64,000 nucleotides of DNA from Byssochlamys sp. IMV 00236 (taxonomy: Eukaryota > Ascomycota > Eurotiomycetes > Eurotiales > Thermoascaceae), in contig MSJH02000827.1 in assembly GCA_001931875.2 (NCBI GenBank), positions 62,001-126,000 of the forward strand. The letters run 5' to 3'. Shown one piece after another: positions 12,140-22,049 of this stretch (its first letter is position 1; every line of letters starts with the position of its first letter). Below the pieces are notes generated by a model that saw only the letters and a program-made list of their open reading frames with translations, ran no database searches and was not told the DNA's origin. Made by a program: the position numbers and the translations under genes.

Positions 12140-12215
12140 TATTCCACCACTCAGACCTACGTCAAATGTTGGAGCTGCATGCTACGTCCTCTGTAGCTGC
12201 TGTCATAATAATGAT

Positions 12216-12286
12216 CTGACTGTCAGCCGTAACTATGTCTAAGGGTGACCTGAGTTCCTCTAAACCGATTGCACTGTCACTGTCAG
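12216..12286. promoter_or_regulatory. Orphan CTGACA/TGTCAG block
   Basis: A palindrome CTGACTGTCAG lies at 12216-12226 and TGTCAG at 12281, next to TGTCAC at 12275. The block matches the promoter motif of the cluster genes, but no gene start is close: the P450 3' end is 770 bp to the right and the bZIP start about 1.8 kb to the left. Confidence 0.35.
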
Positions 12287-13054
12287 ACGGCCCGTAGTGG
12301 CCGGATGACCCGACTTGCAATTTCCAGCAGCATCCTGCTGAACCTTATGCACAGGTGTGTCGATTCCGCTTTGTGCGATCTAGTAAGCCAACCCTTCTCG
12401 AAGTCAAAAGCATAGTTCGTAAATTGATTGATTTGACTGCCCCACCCGTTCCTCTATCTGCTATACTTGGGGCTTATGTCTGTGCTGCGCAGTTTATTAT
12501 AAACTTTTTAGTGCTTACCACAAGAGACTTTCCTTCTCTATGACTCAGTTCTCACAGCCGCTAACTCTAAGGCCACAGTTTATACATCTTCGCGGGGTTA
12601 GCTGCTTATCTCGCAGGGTAAGCAGATCTAGCAAGGATATGCCGTAGCCACGTAGAAATGAACGAATGGTGCTCGAGTATGCATGTATATCGACATTTCA
12701 GGTGGCCTGGGTTTTCTTTTAGTTACCTAGTTAGGCTAGGTCGGAGTGTATCCCTTCGGAAGGCGTTACCAGCTGCCTAAGTAATCTGTGCCATTTTACA
12801 GGCTTAACAGCGTCGCTGTACGACCTGATCTCAGGAAGCAACGCTAAATATGTTCGTAAAAAGCCAGGTTCGCAGGAAAATGAGAGTGGTCTGTTTGGCA
12901 TCAACACACATAATATTGTTAACCTTTTACCTGAAACGAAAATATTCGTTGACTAATGAGGACGGGCAATCGCTTTCCACATTATATTCTCACTGGTGGT
13001 TTAAACCCTACGTTTCTATAGCTGGTTGCCTTCACATGTGAAATTTTGCGATTC

Positions 13055-15024
13055 TTAAGAGGTGATATTGTGTGATCGCTCCTTGATTTTGATCCAAAAG
13101 TCATGGTGTACCAGCAATGCCAGATTCTCCTGCCTCCACACGGGCCGGGAGCCGTTGTTAATCGTGGGATAGAACAGACGGAAGAACTACCAGGAAAGCA
13201 GGCAAATTCAGCAATCTCATAATGGCAATAGTCGGGGACCCGGACAGCACACACGGTTTACGAGGGAGTAAGATAGCCGTGCGAACCAAAAAAGGTGTGG
13301 CTACGTACCTGGATCAACAACTTGTACGTCTCCAATAGGGCAATATTTTTTCCCAGGCAGATTCGTGTGCCATATCCCCACGTCAGGATGTACTTGTCCA
13401 TGAATGCGGCACGATCCCGATCCAACCACCGTTCGGGACGAAATTTATCAGCGTCGTCGCCAAAGACTCGAGGATTACGGTGAATCACGTACGGATTGGC
13501 ACCAATCTCGGTCCCCGGGGGTATGAACCTGTTGTTCAGAGTATAGCCATCTTTAGAGACGTACCTAGGTATAATCATGGGGGTGGACGGTTGATACCGC
13601 ATTGTCTCCTTATAGCATGCAGTGAAGTAGGGCATTTCTTTGATCTGAATGACGTGAGCACTACCTCCTATGTTGTAAAAACAGGGCAAAATACCCACCT
13701 GATCGTATAAAGGAACTGGATGTCTGAGCAGTCCACGGCGATCAAAGTCGTCAATTTCCGCCGCGAGTTTGTCATAGACACCAGGAGTCTCGAGAACATA
13801 ACGCAAAAACCCACAAAAAAATGCCGCTGTGGTATCCGACGCCGCCACCATGAGAACGAAGCATTCTGTCTTCACTTCCTCGATGGTGATCGGGGTGCCA
13901 TCTGCATTTTTCGCGTTAAGAATATTGTCGAGAAAGTCACCTCTCTGGGACGCTTTAGGGTTGTTTAAGCGCTCAGCCAGGAGGTTATCACGGAACTGGG
14001 AGAAAGTTTAGTTATATCGTCCGCATTGTTCAATATATTGAAGTTCCACCAAGTCATACCGCCATAATTTTCCCAGTTCCCGAGTTGTCACCGGGCTTCG
14101 GCATAAGATAGCGCCGGGTGATGAAGTTTTCGAGAAACGGTCTCACTAGCCACGGCAGTGCTCCTACCACTGCCGCGAACGGGGCCATATCGTGGAAGTT
14201 TTCGATTAGATTTTCGACGTCGCGTCCTTGAGTGATGAATCCTATGGGTTCTCCGAAAGAAAGCTGGCAAATCATGTCGTACGCAAACCATCTGCAGGAA
14301 TACATTCTGTCAGTCCAAAGTGTCTATACAGATTCTCTTTCGGGAAAGAACAGTCCATTTGGGAGACACAGCCACGGAAGACTTACTGCGACCATGCAGC
14401 GAAGTCCATTTCCTTTCCGGTCTCGGCGAACTTGTCCTTTAGTACAGTGGTCCATTGCATGATCCGGTCATCAACCTGACCCTCGAGGGATTTGAGGTTG
14501 GTCAAGGTGAACTACAACATCAGTGACTAAGTCAGTATGCTAGCGCTTCTCACGGCTAATAAACAGAGCCTACTCACAGAAGCAGCAACACGCTTCCGTT
14601 TGGCAGCATGTTCATCATGCTTGAGTGTCTGGAATGGCGGTGCCACCTCTCCTAGGACTCCGACAGTGTAGACATCGGTCTTATCCACATGGCGGTGGTA
14701 GATTGTTGGGAGCCAAGAGGGATCATTGACAGCCAACAGGTTAGGTGCTGCACGAACTATGGGCCCGTATTTCTCATGGTATTTCAGCCCCAGAATATGA
14801 GCTTGCTTTGTATGCAAGATCCAAAGCTTGAAGAAATCCGAAACGGATGCCCAGAAAGGGCCAGGAAAGTCACGAAGGGGGTGGAAATATCGATTGTATA
14901 TCCCACGATATAGAGCATAGGAGAATATTAATCCGAGAGATAAGACCACGATTCCTACAAGGTCCATTGTCAGAAAATAAACTGTCTTGAAGTTGCCGCA
15001 AACCGAGACGTGAATAGTGCCCAA
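13055..15024 (-). CDS. Cytochrome P450 monooxygenase
   Basis: A microsomal P450 of 522 residues, or 503 if translation starts at the inner ATG (14967). Exons are 15024-14578, 14511-14387, 14291-14060, 13995-13699, 13644-13309 and 13186-13055, with all phases agreeing. It has an N-terminal membrane helix, a Pro-rich hinge (HPLRDFPGP), the I-helix AASDTT, the ExxR motif as KETMR, FRPERW and the heme loop WGYGTRICLG (Cys463 in the long form). The loop starts with Trp-Gly instead of the common Phe-Gly. The hinge and overall look recall the pisatin-demethylase group of fungal P450s. The intron at 13645-13698 is 54 bp with no stop. The promoter carries four CTGACA sites, so I infer it oxidises the cluster product. 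Confidence 0.92.
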
Positions 15025-15061
15025 TGGACTATGAAATACGGTATCCTTCAGTGCTGCTGGA

Positions 15062-15245
15062 CTGACACTTATCTACCGCGAGTATGGTCTGGACGTCATA
15101 AGGAAAGTAGTTCACCCTCTCAAGCTTACGGTCTATTTTGCCTACACTTCTTCCCAGCTGACAGTGTCTGACCTGACATGCATAACAATGCAAGCCACCA
15201 AGTTCGAGAGTTTCCGTACCTCCGGAACTCGACGCGATCTGACAG
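15062..15245. promoter_or_regulatory. CTGACA cluster upstream of the P450
   Basis: CTGACA occurs at 15062, 15158 (CTGACAG), 15173 and 15239 (CTGACAG), between 38 and 220 bp upstream of the P450 start at 15024. It is the densest array after the PKS/SDR promoter. The 15025-15557 spacer is otherwise without a gene. Confidence 0.45.
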
Positions 15246-15557
15246 CACGTGGAGACGGATCTGGATAAATCAGTCAAAAGAAAAGTTGAAAAAGGCAAAA
15301 GAAAATTGGGCTGAACCCAGACTGAGATTCGTGCGAATGTTCCGGATTAGACGAGAGCTCAACGAGCAACCAGTATGCTCAAAGTCTTATTAATCTACAC
15401 ATAGCCGCATGATAACGAGAGAAGACGCTTGTATGATCAAATGACGCGGAGAGCAATCCATCATCCGACACTTCGGCATCGGCAGCAGAAACAATGTCTT
15501 AGCAGAAATCGATGTTCATTCCCAGCAAAGGTTCAAGGAAAAAATGGCAGTAGGCAA

Positions 15558-17143
15558 TCAGAGTGAGGATTTTGCGCGAATCTCCAGAAACAATTGCCAT
15601 ACATTATCTGGGCTGTTGCCTTGTAATCGCAGGCAGATACCGTCCAGTAACTGGGATACGCGAGTCTCGAAAAACCACAAGGGCTTCAAAGTCTGTAGAA
15701 GCAGAAAGTAATACGCCAGGAGCAGCAGTGCCCCTGGATGGTTTGCCTGGAGTAGATCTAAATATTCAGAGGGCACACGCAAGGGCCATGCATTAAGGGC
15801 ATCCCAGACGGTGAACGCTGCCCCCCGTTGACGGGCAAATTCGAATGCCTCTACCAAAAGAATAGCCGCGCTACGATAGACACTTTCCGACCAAAAGCCC
15901 ATTGTGGATGGTCCGTCGGGCAAGACGGAAAACAGGGAGTTGAGCAACGGATCGGTATCCAAGTCTATCGAGACACAGAGGTCGTCCCGCCAGAGCTTGC
16001 TCAGTGGGGCCAGCGGTCCCTCACTAATCTTGGACCAAACGGGAGAGAGCATCGAACATCCAGCACGAAGGAGATGGATCGTGTGTGAATCGTTACCCGT
16101 GCCACTTGGAAAGAGGAACAGATTCCCTCCCTCTCCCTCCTCCGTCCCCAGCGAGCAGACCACTAGCATAAAGGCGAAGGCGAGAATCGATTCACCATTA
16201 TCATCATTCACATGCATGATTGTCGATCGAAATTCCGGTATGGCAAGTTCCTGATGATGCAGTGCGTCAATGACATATCGCGGCCGATTCGACGGATCTC
16301 CGTACGCCAGGTGTAGAGCTGAACATGCTAAGATACCGTGCATCAAGAAAGGGAACCCGGCCGCCAGTCGTGGAACAATTTCTTTGAACACCCGCTGCAC
16401 CGCAGGGTCGCTGGAAAAAGTGAGATATGTAAAGTTCACGTAGTGATGGAAGAGATTGGAATCACTTCTGCTGAGGGCAACAGGGCTTGAAGGAGTCATA
16501 AACATTGTGGGTTCGCTCGCTGGAGTTGACAGAGCGCGCTATATGTAGAACTCGTCGGATTAGCAGAAAGGCCTTCTGCCTACCTTGATCCCTCCCGCCG
16601 GAATTCACTTACTGTGCTCCAGAGGTCAGTATCACTGCTATTCCCGCTCCCACTCGCACTGGGTTGATCCGCAGGAGGCATGGCGGACGATCGATTCGTA
16701 AAGTATCTGAGGGCATTGCCTTTGAAGAAGGTCTGTAATTTCACGGGATGCCAGTCCAAGCCCTCCCGACCCGCGATCTGGTGCACTGATAAGCAGTGGT
16801 GTCTCATCCGTTTGGTAGTCACACAGAGATGTTCGCATCCTGGAAATCGACATGACAATCCATTCAGGACCGGCAAGAATGGCACCGGAAAATGGGATTC
16901 ATCGGGAGGAACCACGTCCTGGGGACCTGCGATCGCGAACTTGGAGGCATACTCCATGAAAGGTTTGCGCTGGGCATGGTTCAGATGATGGATTTCCTTC
17001 AGATGACGCATGACCGCGCTCGGCTGGACCGCATGTTGACATGGCAGACAGATCAAGACACGGTGGAGAGGGAGATAGCGGAACAGGTTGTCGGGAGCAA
17101 GATCGGGATGTTCATCCATGATGGACGGCGACCCATTGTACAA
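15558..17143 (-). CDS. OrsD-like zinc-finger (DUF3505) plus fungal transcription-factor domain protein
   Basis: A 503-residue putative regulator. Exons are 17143-16613 and 16538-15558 with a 74-bp phase-0 intron; an inner ATG at 17119 is an alternative start. The N-terminal 170 residues have two Cys/His units: LICLPCQHAVQ..MRHLKEIHH, then a LSCRFPGCEHLC segment followed by a RMRHHCLSVH segment. This matches the N-terminal C2H2-like region of the OrsD family (DUF3505). After a Ser-rich linker, residues 190-503 resemble the helical domain of Zn2Cys6 factors (Fungal_trans_2 type), with an HGILACSALHLA segment. So a OrsD-like finger seems to replace the usual Zn2Cys6 DNA-binding domain. It lies in the cluster next to the P450 and is a second candidate regulator. 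Confidence 0.75.
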
Positions 17144-17598
17144 GCAACAGCTTGAAGAAGAGTGTGGTATTATTTTAGAACCCTAGCTTCGCTTGGGGGG
17201 AGGACTCATAGCTCGATGGCGGTAATACAGAATGCTGATGCTGATGCTGATGCTGACGAGTGCACAGACGGGGCGGGAACTGTCGGTGGGAGTGGAGATG
17301 GAGATCTACACTACGGAGAGGTACTTAGATAAGGGACCAGACTAACTAGATAGAGTAAGGAGAAGTTAACTAAGGACTTGATTCCGGCTTACTACTAACA
17401 ACGGGACAAACGCCCATGGGACTAGGTAATTAAAGAATTAAAACTAACGCATCCAGACTCAGGTATTAGAGCAGAGCGATTGACATAGAGAAACAACGAC
17501 AGCAGGAGCCAGCGGAATCATACGAACAAGGGAACCGAGAATCAAGAGACATGTTCCTCCACCAGTAAATCAGGAATGGCTTTTCCATCACGACACAC
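17144..17598. other. Spacer with GCTGAT microsatellite
   Basis: No gene is seen. A short GCTGAT tandem array (four units) lies at about 17233-17256, in the promoter or 5' leader of the OrsD-like regulator. Confidence 0.6.
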
Positions 17599-18651
17599 TC
17601 AGATCTCGCTCAAAAGCTTCGTCGTGTCCACCACCTTGCTCAGTTCCGTCACTGTTTCGTCCCACACCTTGCGCTGCGTGATCCGGCCGGAGTCGCTGTC
17701 GCCGTATCCTGCGAATGGGGCCTGTCTGTTGTCACTCAAGTACTTCCCGTTGCTCTCAGGCCCAGCCACGACAGCGGCGTGAACCAGCGTACGAGCACCC
17801 ATCGAGACGGGCCGTCCGACCACGCGCTTGACACCACCCAGAGCCTTGCCTAACACCCCTTCCGCGCCGCGATGGAGCTCCGAGCCATAGCAGAAACCAG
17901 GGTTCACCAAGTTGAGGACCGCTCCCGATGACTGCTGCGTAGGAGACCGGTGATGGCGCATTAGCTCAAGGAAGAAAAGCTGGTAGAGAAGCTTAGACGT
18001 GTAATAACGATCGCCCATATCGAAGTATTCCTCAGTATTCAGTGTCTGCAAGAGCGTCATATGCTGTTTGGTCGCGATCTGAGCCTCCTTGAATTTCGCC
18101 CACGCCGCAGTCTCGCTACCCACGATGGAGATGATGGGACGCGGACGGCCGATGTGCGCGGCGGCCTGGTTGTCCAACACGGGGAGAAGCAGCAGCGTCA
18201 TCAGGGCCGTGCTCAGCCAGTTAACCTGAATGCTGTTCTCATTGCCAGTGGACGCGTTCAGTCCGAACTCGAAGCTGGCTACTCCCGCGTTCAGGATGGC
18301 AAAGTCCAGGATGATCCCGGATTGCTTCAGACGGTCCACAAATGAGATGATGCTGCTGTAATCTGCCAAATCGAGCTCCCAGACCTCCACCACAGGGGGC
18401 TTGCTCGACTTAGGCAAAGAGTCGAGAAGTCGCTTGCGCGCTTCTTCTCCTTTGGACACGTTTCGCACCGCCATAATGAGCCGCGTGAGGCCCAAGGAGA
18501 GCAGCTGGGAGGCGGCGTGGTATCCCAACCCGGTGTTGGACCCAGTGATCAGGCCGGCCCGTCCATATAGACTCACAGAGGACGGGGCCTTGGAGGGACA
18601 GATGAAGAATTGGCGATAGAGGAAGCCCGGATAAGTGTTGTAGAAATGCAT
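17599..18651 (-). CDS. Short-chain dehydrogenase, retinol-dehydrogenase-like
   Basis: A single-exon SDR of 350 residues. The cofactor motif is TGSNTGLG (residues 36-43), followed by a basic AVRN segment after strand 2 that suits NADP(H), then LDLAD, LNAGVA, a Ser in ISIVGS and the catalytic YYTSK. This pattern matches retinol dehydrogenase/WW-oxidoreductase-like SDRs, common in fungal secondary-metabolite clusters. The 28-residue N-terminal extension is hydrophobic in part and may touch membranes. A CTGACAG motif is present 36 bp upstream of the start (18687). It probably acts on a keto or hydroxyl group of the cluster product; the substrate is unknown. Confidence 0.88.
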   Translation of the reverse strand: MHFYNTYPGFLYRQFFICPSKAPSSVSLYGRAGLITGSNTGLGYHAASQLLSLGLTRLIMAVRNVSKGEEARKRLLDSLPKSSKPPVVEVWELDLADYSSIISFVDRLKQSGIILDFAILNAGVASFEFGLNASTGNENSIQVNWLSTALMTLLLLPVLDNQAAAHIGRPRPIISIVGSETAAWAKFKEAQIATKQHMTLLQTLNTEEYFDMGDRYYTSKLLYQLFFLELMRHHRSPTQQSSGAVLNLVNPGFCYGSELHRGAEGVLGKALGGVKRVVGRPVSMGARTLVHAAVVAGPESNGKYLSDNRQAPFAGYGDSDSGRITQRKVWDETVTELSKVVDTTKLLSEI

Positions 18652-19673
18652 CTTCGGTTGTTCGCCTTGGGAGACGAGAGTGGTAGCTGACAGGAGAAGA
18701 TAGAGGATTTTGACAGACAGGATAGGAATTTGAAGGAAACGGTTACCTTCTTATTGTGCTATTACCACTGCTGCCCGGGCACTGAGCGTTGTGGCGAAAG
18801 AGAATGGCAGCTACACTTTCCGTTCAGGAGTAAGTCATGGCCATCCGTCACACCATGAATGTGCTGTTACCCCGACGGCTGTTGCAGTAATAATTAGCAA
18901 TAATATTGAAGGAGCGACGGTTGCGTTCCGGAACCAGATGAGGTGAATTGTATGTAGATGTAGAGTCTAGACTATGTGTACATACTACTAAAATCACTCC
19001 ACCGCCGGTGCCGTTCCGACGGTGCTGTCCCCGCTGCTGATTGGCTAATTCGGATTTATGCTGCTGCGGGAGGATTATCTCCGAATGGCAGCCTGAACTC
19101 TAAAATGCGCCTAGAAGAACGACGGTGCCGTTCCCCCCGCACTTGGCAGAGCTGTCAATTACTACAATGCAGTCATAGTGCTTTTACACTCTGTGGCACA
19201 TCCATCTTAAAAAGATATAGTGGGCCGCTTAGGCTGCTAGGCTGCTTTAATTTAAAGATTGATTTTATGTTCAGGTCATAAGCAGGTTATCCCAATTAAA
19301 GGACTCTAGTAGCATAGTTAGTCTCAAGAGATTACTTATCAATAGGAATCGAATACTTACAGTAAAGGCGGTCGTAACTAATATGAATATTTTATTCAGC
19401 CAACCATTAATATTTCACAATTTAATGCTACCTCATACTAACAAAATACCAGACGAAAACTAATAAAAAGGCAACAATTCGAGTCTACAATGAATATATA
19501 TATATACGAAGCTATTAAATAAATTTATCTATATAATGGTTCTAGGCCACATGTTCCCACATATGGGATAATGATAGACAAGCAAAACAGAAGATTAACG
19601 TAGAAGCCAAAGGATAACAGAGGCTTGGCACCAGAGGGGCAGATCCAAGAACTCTCCAGTTGGGCTGTATACA
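18652..19673. other. AT-rich spacer, about 1 kb
   Basis: No supportable gene. It becomes AT-rich to the right (19,300-19,560). It contains the SDR3 promoter, with a CTGACAG at 18687, and the 3' side of the FAD oxidoreductase. Confidence 0.55.
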
Positions 19674-21446
19674 CTACTGCACCAAAGGGTTATTAAACCG
19701 GAAGAGGTTCTTGGGGTCCCATGTCTCTTTCAGGCGAAGCAGCCGTGGAAGTTTTTCCGCGCCATACATGTCCGATAGACTCTCAGTTCCATGCGCATAG
19801 CTCACGTAGACATGGAAATCGTCGAATCCACTCGTTGCGTTGAAGGCCTTCACTGCCTGGTTCGCGAACTCGTTCACGCCCTCCTCTGCGGAAAGATCGG
19901 TCAGGTTGAACGAGAACATCCTGATATTCGAGTTAGAAAAAATACATGTCAATACTTCACTCTTTGCCGCCCGATAGGAAGCTGCAAAGGGAGGGGGTTC
20001 TTACTCTTGAGCTCGAATCGCGCGGTGAGGATATGCAGTCAAGAAGTCGGGGACAGCCTCGATTGCCTGTATGGGGAAGAACTCTATTTCCCAGGCACTT
20101 CCTGATGCAGATGGGTAATTCTCATAGAAGGCGGTTAGATTGTTGAAATAGTCGAGGTGTGTCTGGAGGTCCAGCGTCTTGACTCCCACGGAATACATGT
20201 CGTGCATTTGGCCATCTACGCAGAACATGCTCCCTAACCCAAACCCGGCCGAAGAGTCTACCATATCCCAACTCACTAAACTGATATTCTTTTCGATATA
20301 AGGAATATCCATAAAGGGCTGGATTAGATTCAGAGCTTCGTGCTCTGGTCCGGGATAAACGGCATTCAGCAGGATGACGGTCTCCTGGTGAGGCTATTAG
20401 CATGTTACATCCAGGATCACCTTACGAAAGGGAGCCGCTTACATTGATGGTTGTATTCCTCACGACCAGGGTGTACAGGGACAGTGCTGGAGGTAAAGTC
20501 CCGAATGATGTCAGTGCCTTGAAGAAAGTCTCGTTGGAGCTAGCGGGGAACAGGAAATCCGCATTCACTACAACCCCGCCGTTGGTCAAGTCATAGACCT
20601 CATACGTGGCTTCTGTGATGATCCCATAATTGAACCCGGCCCCGCGAATGCCCCAGAAAAGATCCGAGTTTTCAGTTTCTGACACAGTGATCAGGTCTCC
20701 AGATGCCGTGACGAGATTGACAGATTTGAGGGCGTCTATGATGAGCCCGTGAAGACCCTGGTACCTGCCAACGCCACCTCCCAGGGTTGCTCCAAGCATG
20801 CCGACACAAGGACAGGATCCGGTTTCTAGCAGCAATTATCAATGGTTAGCTATCGTTCTTGAGGAAAACACTGGTCTTCCAGCACCACAGGGGGCAGGAG
20901 CCATACGGATTTCTTTCCCGGCTTCAAACAGCACGGGCATGAGATCTTCGAAGGCGACGGATCCGCCAACTGTCATTCTGTTCGCGCTTGCATCGACGGT
21001 TGTTTTGTTGAAGAAGCCCAGGTCGACCTTGATACCGTTCTCCAGAGCACCGAACGAGGTGCTGTACCCGTGGCCTCGTCCGGACGCGAGAAATGGCACA
21101 TTGTTGACTGCCGAGAACTTTACCTATTCGAAGCTGTTGGCCTAGGATCATTTCTAGAAGGGCAAAGGAGAAAGCATTCCTAGCAAAACAAAACGAAGGT
21201 TGATACTGCGATACTTACAATTGTCTGCAGATCTTCCACCGATGCAGGCTTCAAAGCTGCCACGAAGGTTGGTTCGTCATAGGTTGTCCATCTTTGGATG
21301 CTGTCGGTCCAGTTTGCATCTGAGGGGTAGAAGACCTCGGTCGATGGGCTCAGCTCTGACAGAAGCGCTGTGATGTCGTAGGCCACCGTAAATGCACTCA
21401 ACGTCAAAGCTACCGAAAGGAGGCCTGGGAGAGAACGCGCAATCAT
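19674..21446 (-). CDS. Secreted FAD-linked oxidoreductase, BBE type
   Basis: A 491-residue flavoprotein of the PCMH/berberine-bridge-enzyme family. Exons are 21446-21219, 21123-20886, 20825-20443, 20384-20005 and 19920-19674, all in phase. The start at 21446 gives a clean signal peptide (hydrophobic core LLSVALTLSAFTVA). The FAD domain shows SGRGHG (His94) and GSCPCVG (Cys160), the two positions expected for bicovalent flavin attachment, then GATLGGGVG. The C-terminus has the BBE tail with WDPKNLFRFNNPL. Such enzymes oxidise alcohols or drive oxidative cyclisation in fungal pathways, often outside the cytosol. An upstream in-frame ATG at 21491 is possible but would spoil the signal peptide. 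It faces the decayed monooxygenase at 22.1 kb. Confidence 0.88.
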
Positions 21447-22049
21447 TTTCACGAGGGCTGTACTGCCTGCGGATGCAAGGCAGCGTGACAATGAGAAGTG
21501 GGAAAAAAGTATGTATAACTGGACTGCAGTGAAATCGAAGGAACAGGAAACTTATAGCTTCTATAGGTGACATACATAAGGGACTATCGCAAAAGAATTC
21601 CTAGTGCACAAGGCTTACTGGGGTTTCAGACCCCAAACCAGATGAAGAACGCATCGAGTCATTACGAGCGCAGCTGATCGGCGTGTTTTACTTGGACCCA
21701 TAAAAATAGGTGCGCAGAATATCGAGAGAACGAACGAGATCCAAGCACGCGAACTGCTTCGGAAGTTCCCAGAGTTCCCGTACCGGGTCAGATTCAGCCT
21801 GCAGCGTGGTCCGGTCAAGGTCAGACTGCATAGGTAAGTAGGTACATAGGTACCCAATTTGCGTCAGGGACCTGTCTGACATGGTGTTTGCTAAGTTTCC
21901 CCACCCCCTTATAGAATATCCAAAAGCGTCAAGAGATTCTCCAAAGGATTCTCATCAGGCTCCAGAAGAATTGGCTATTATTGTTCCCAGCCCAGCGCAC
22001 TGTATCCATAGCAGCGATGTGGTCCAATTCCATCAGCCCCGAACCGTAC

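Larger units (their letters stand above)
10370..13054. other. Gene-free 2.7-kb spacer with simple repeats and a motif block
   Basis: No convincing gene is seen. The open frames here have no recognisable domain and no phase-consistent splicing. The stretch holds a 21-bp-period duplication of GGGGCTGGCTGTGA near 10693-10735, a 24-base G run, and a CTGACA/TGTCAG block near 12216-12286, each listed or noted separately. Confidence 0.5.
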
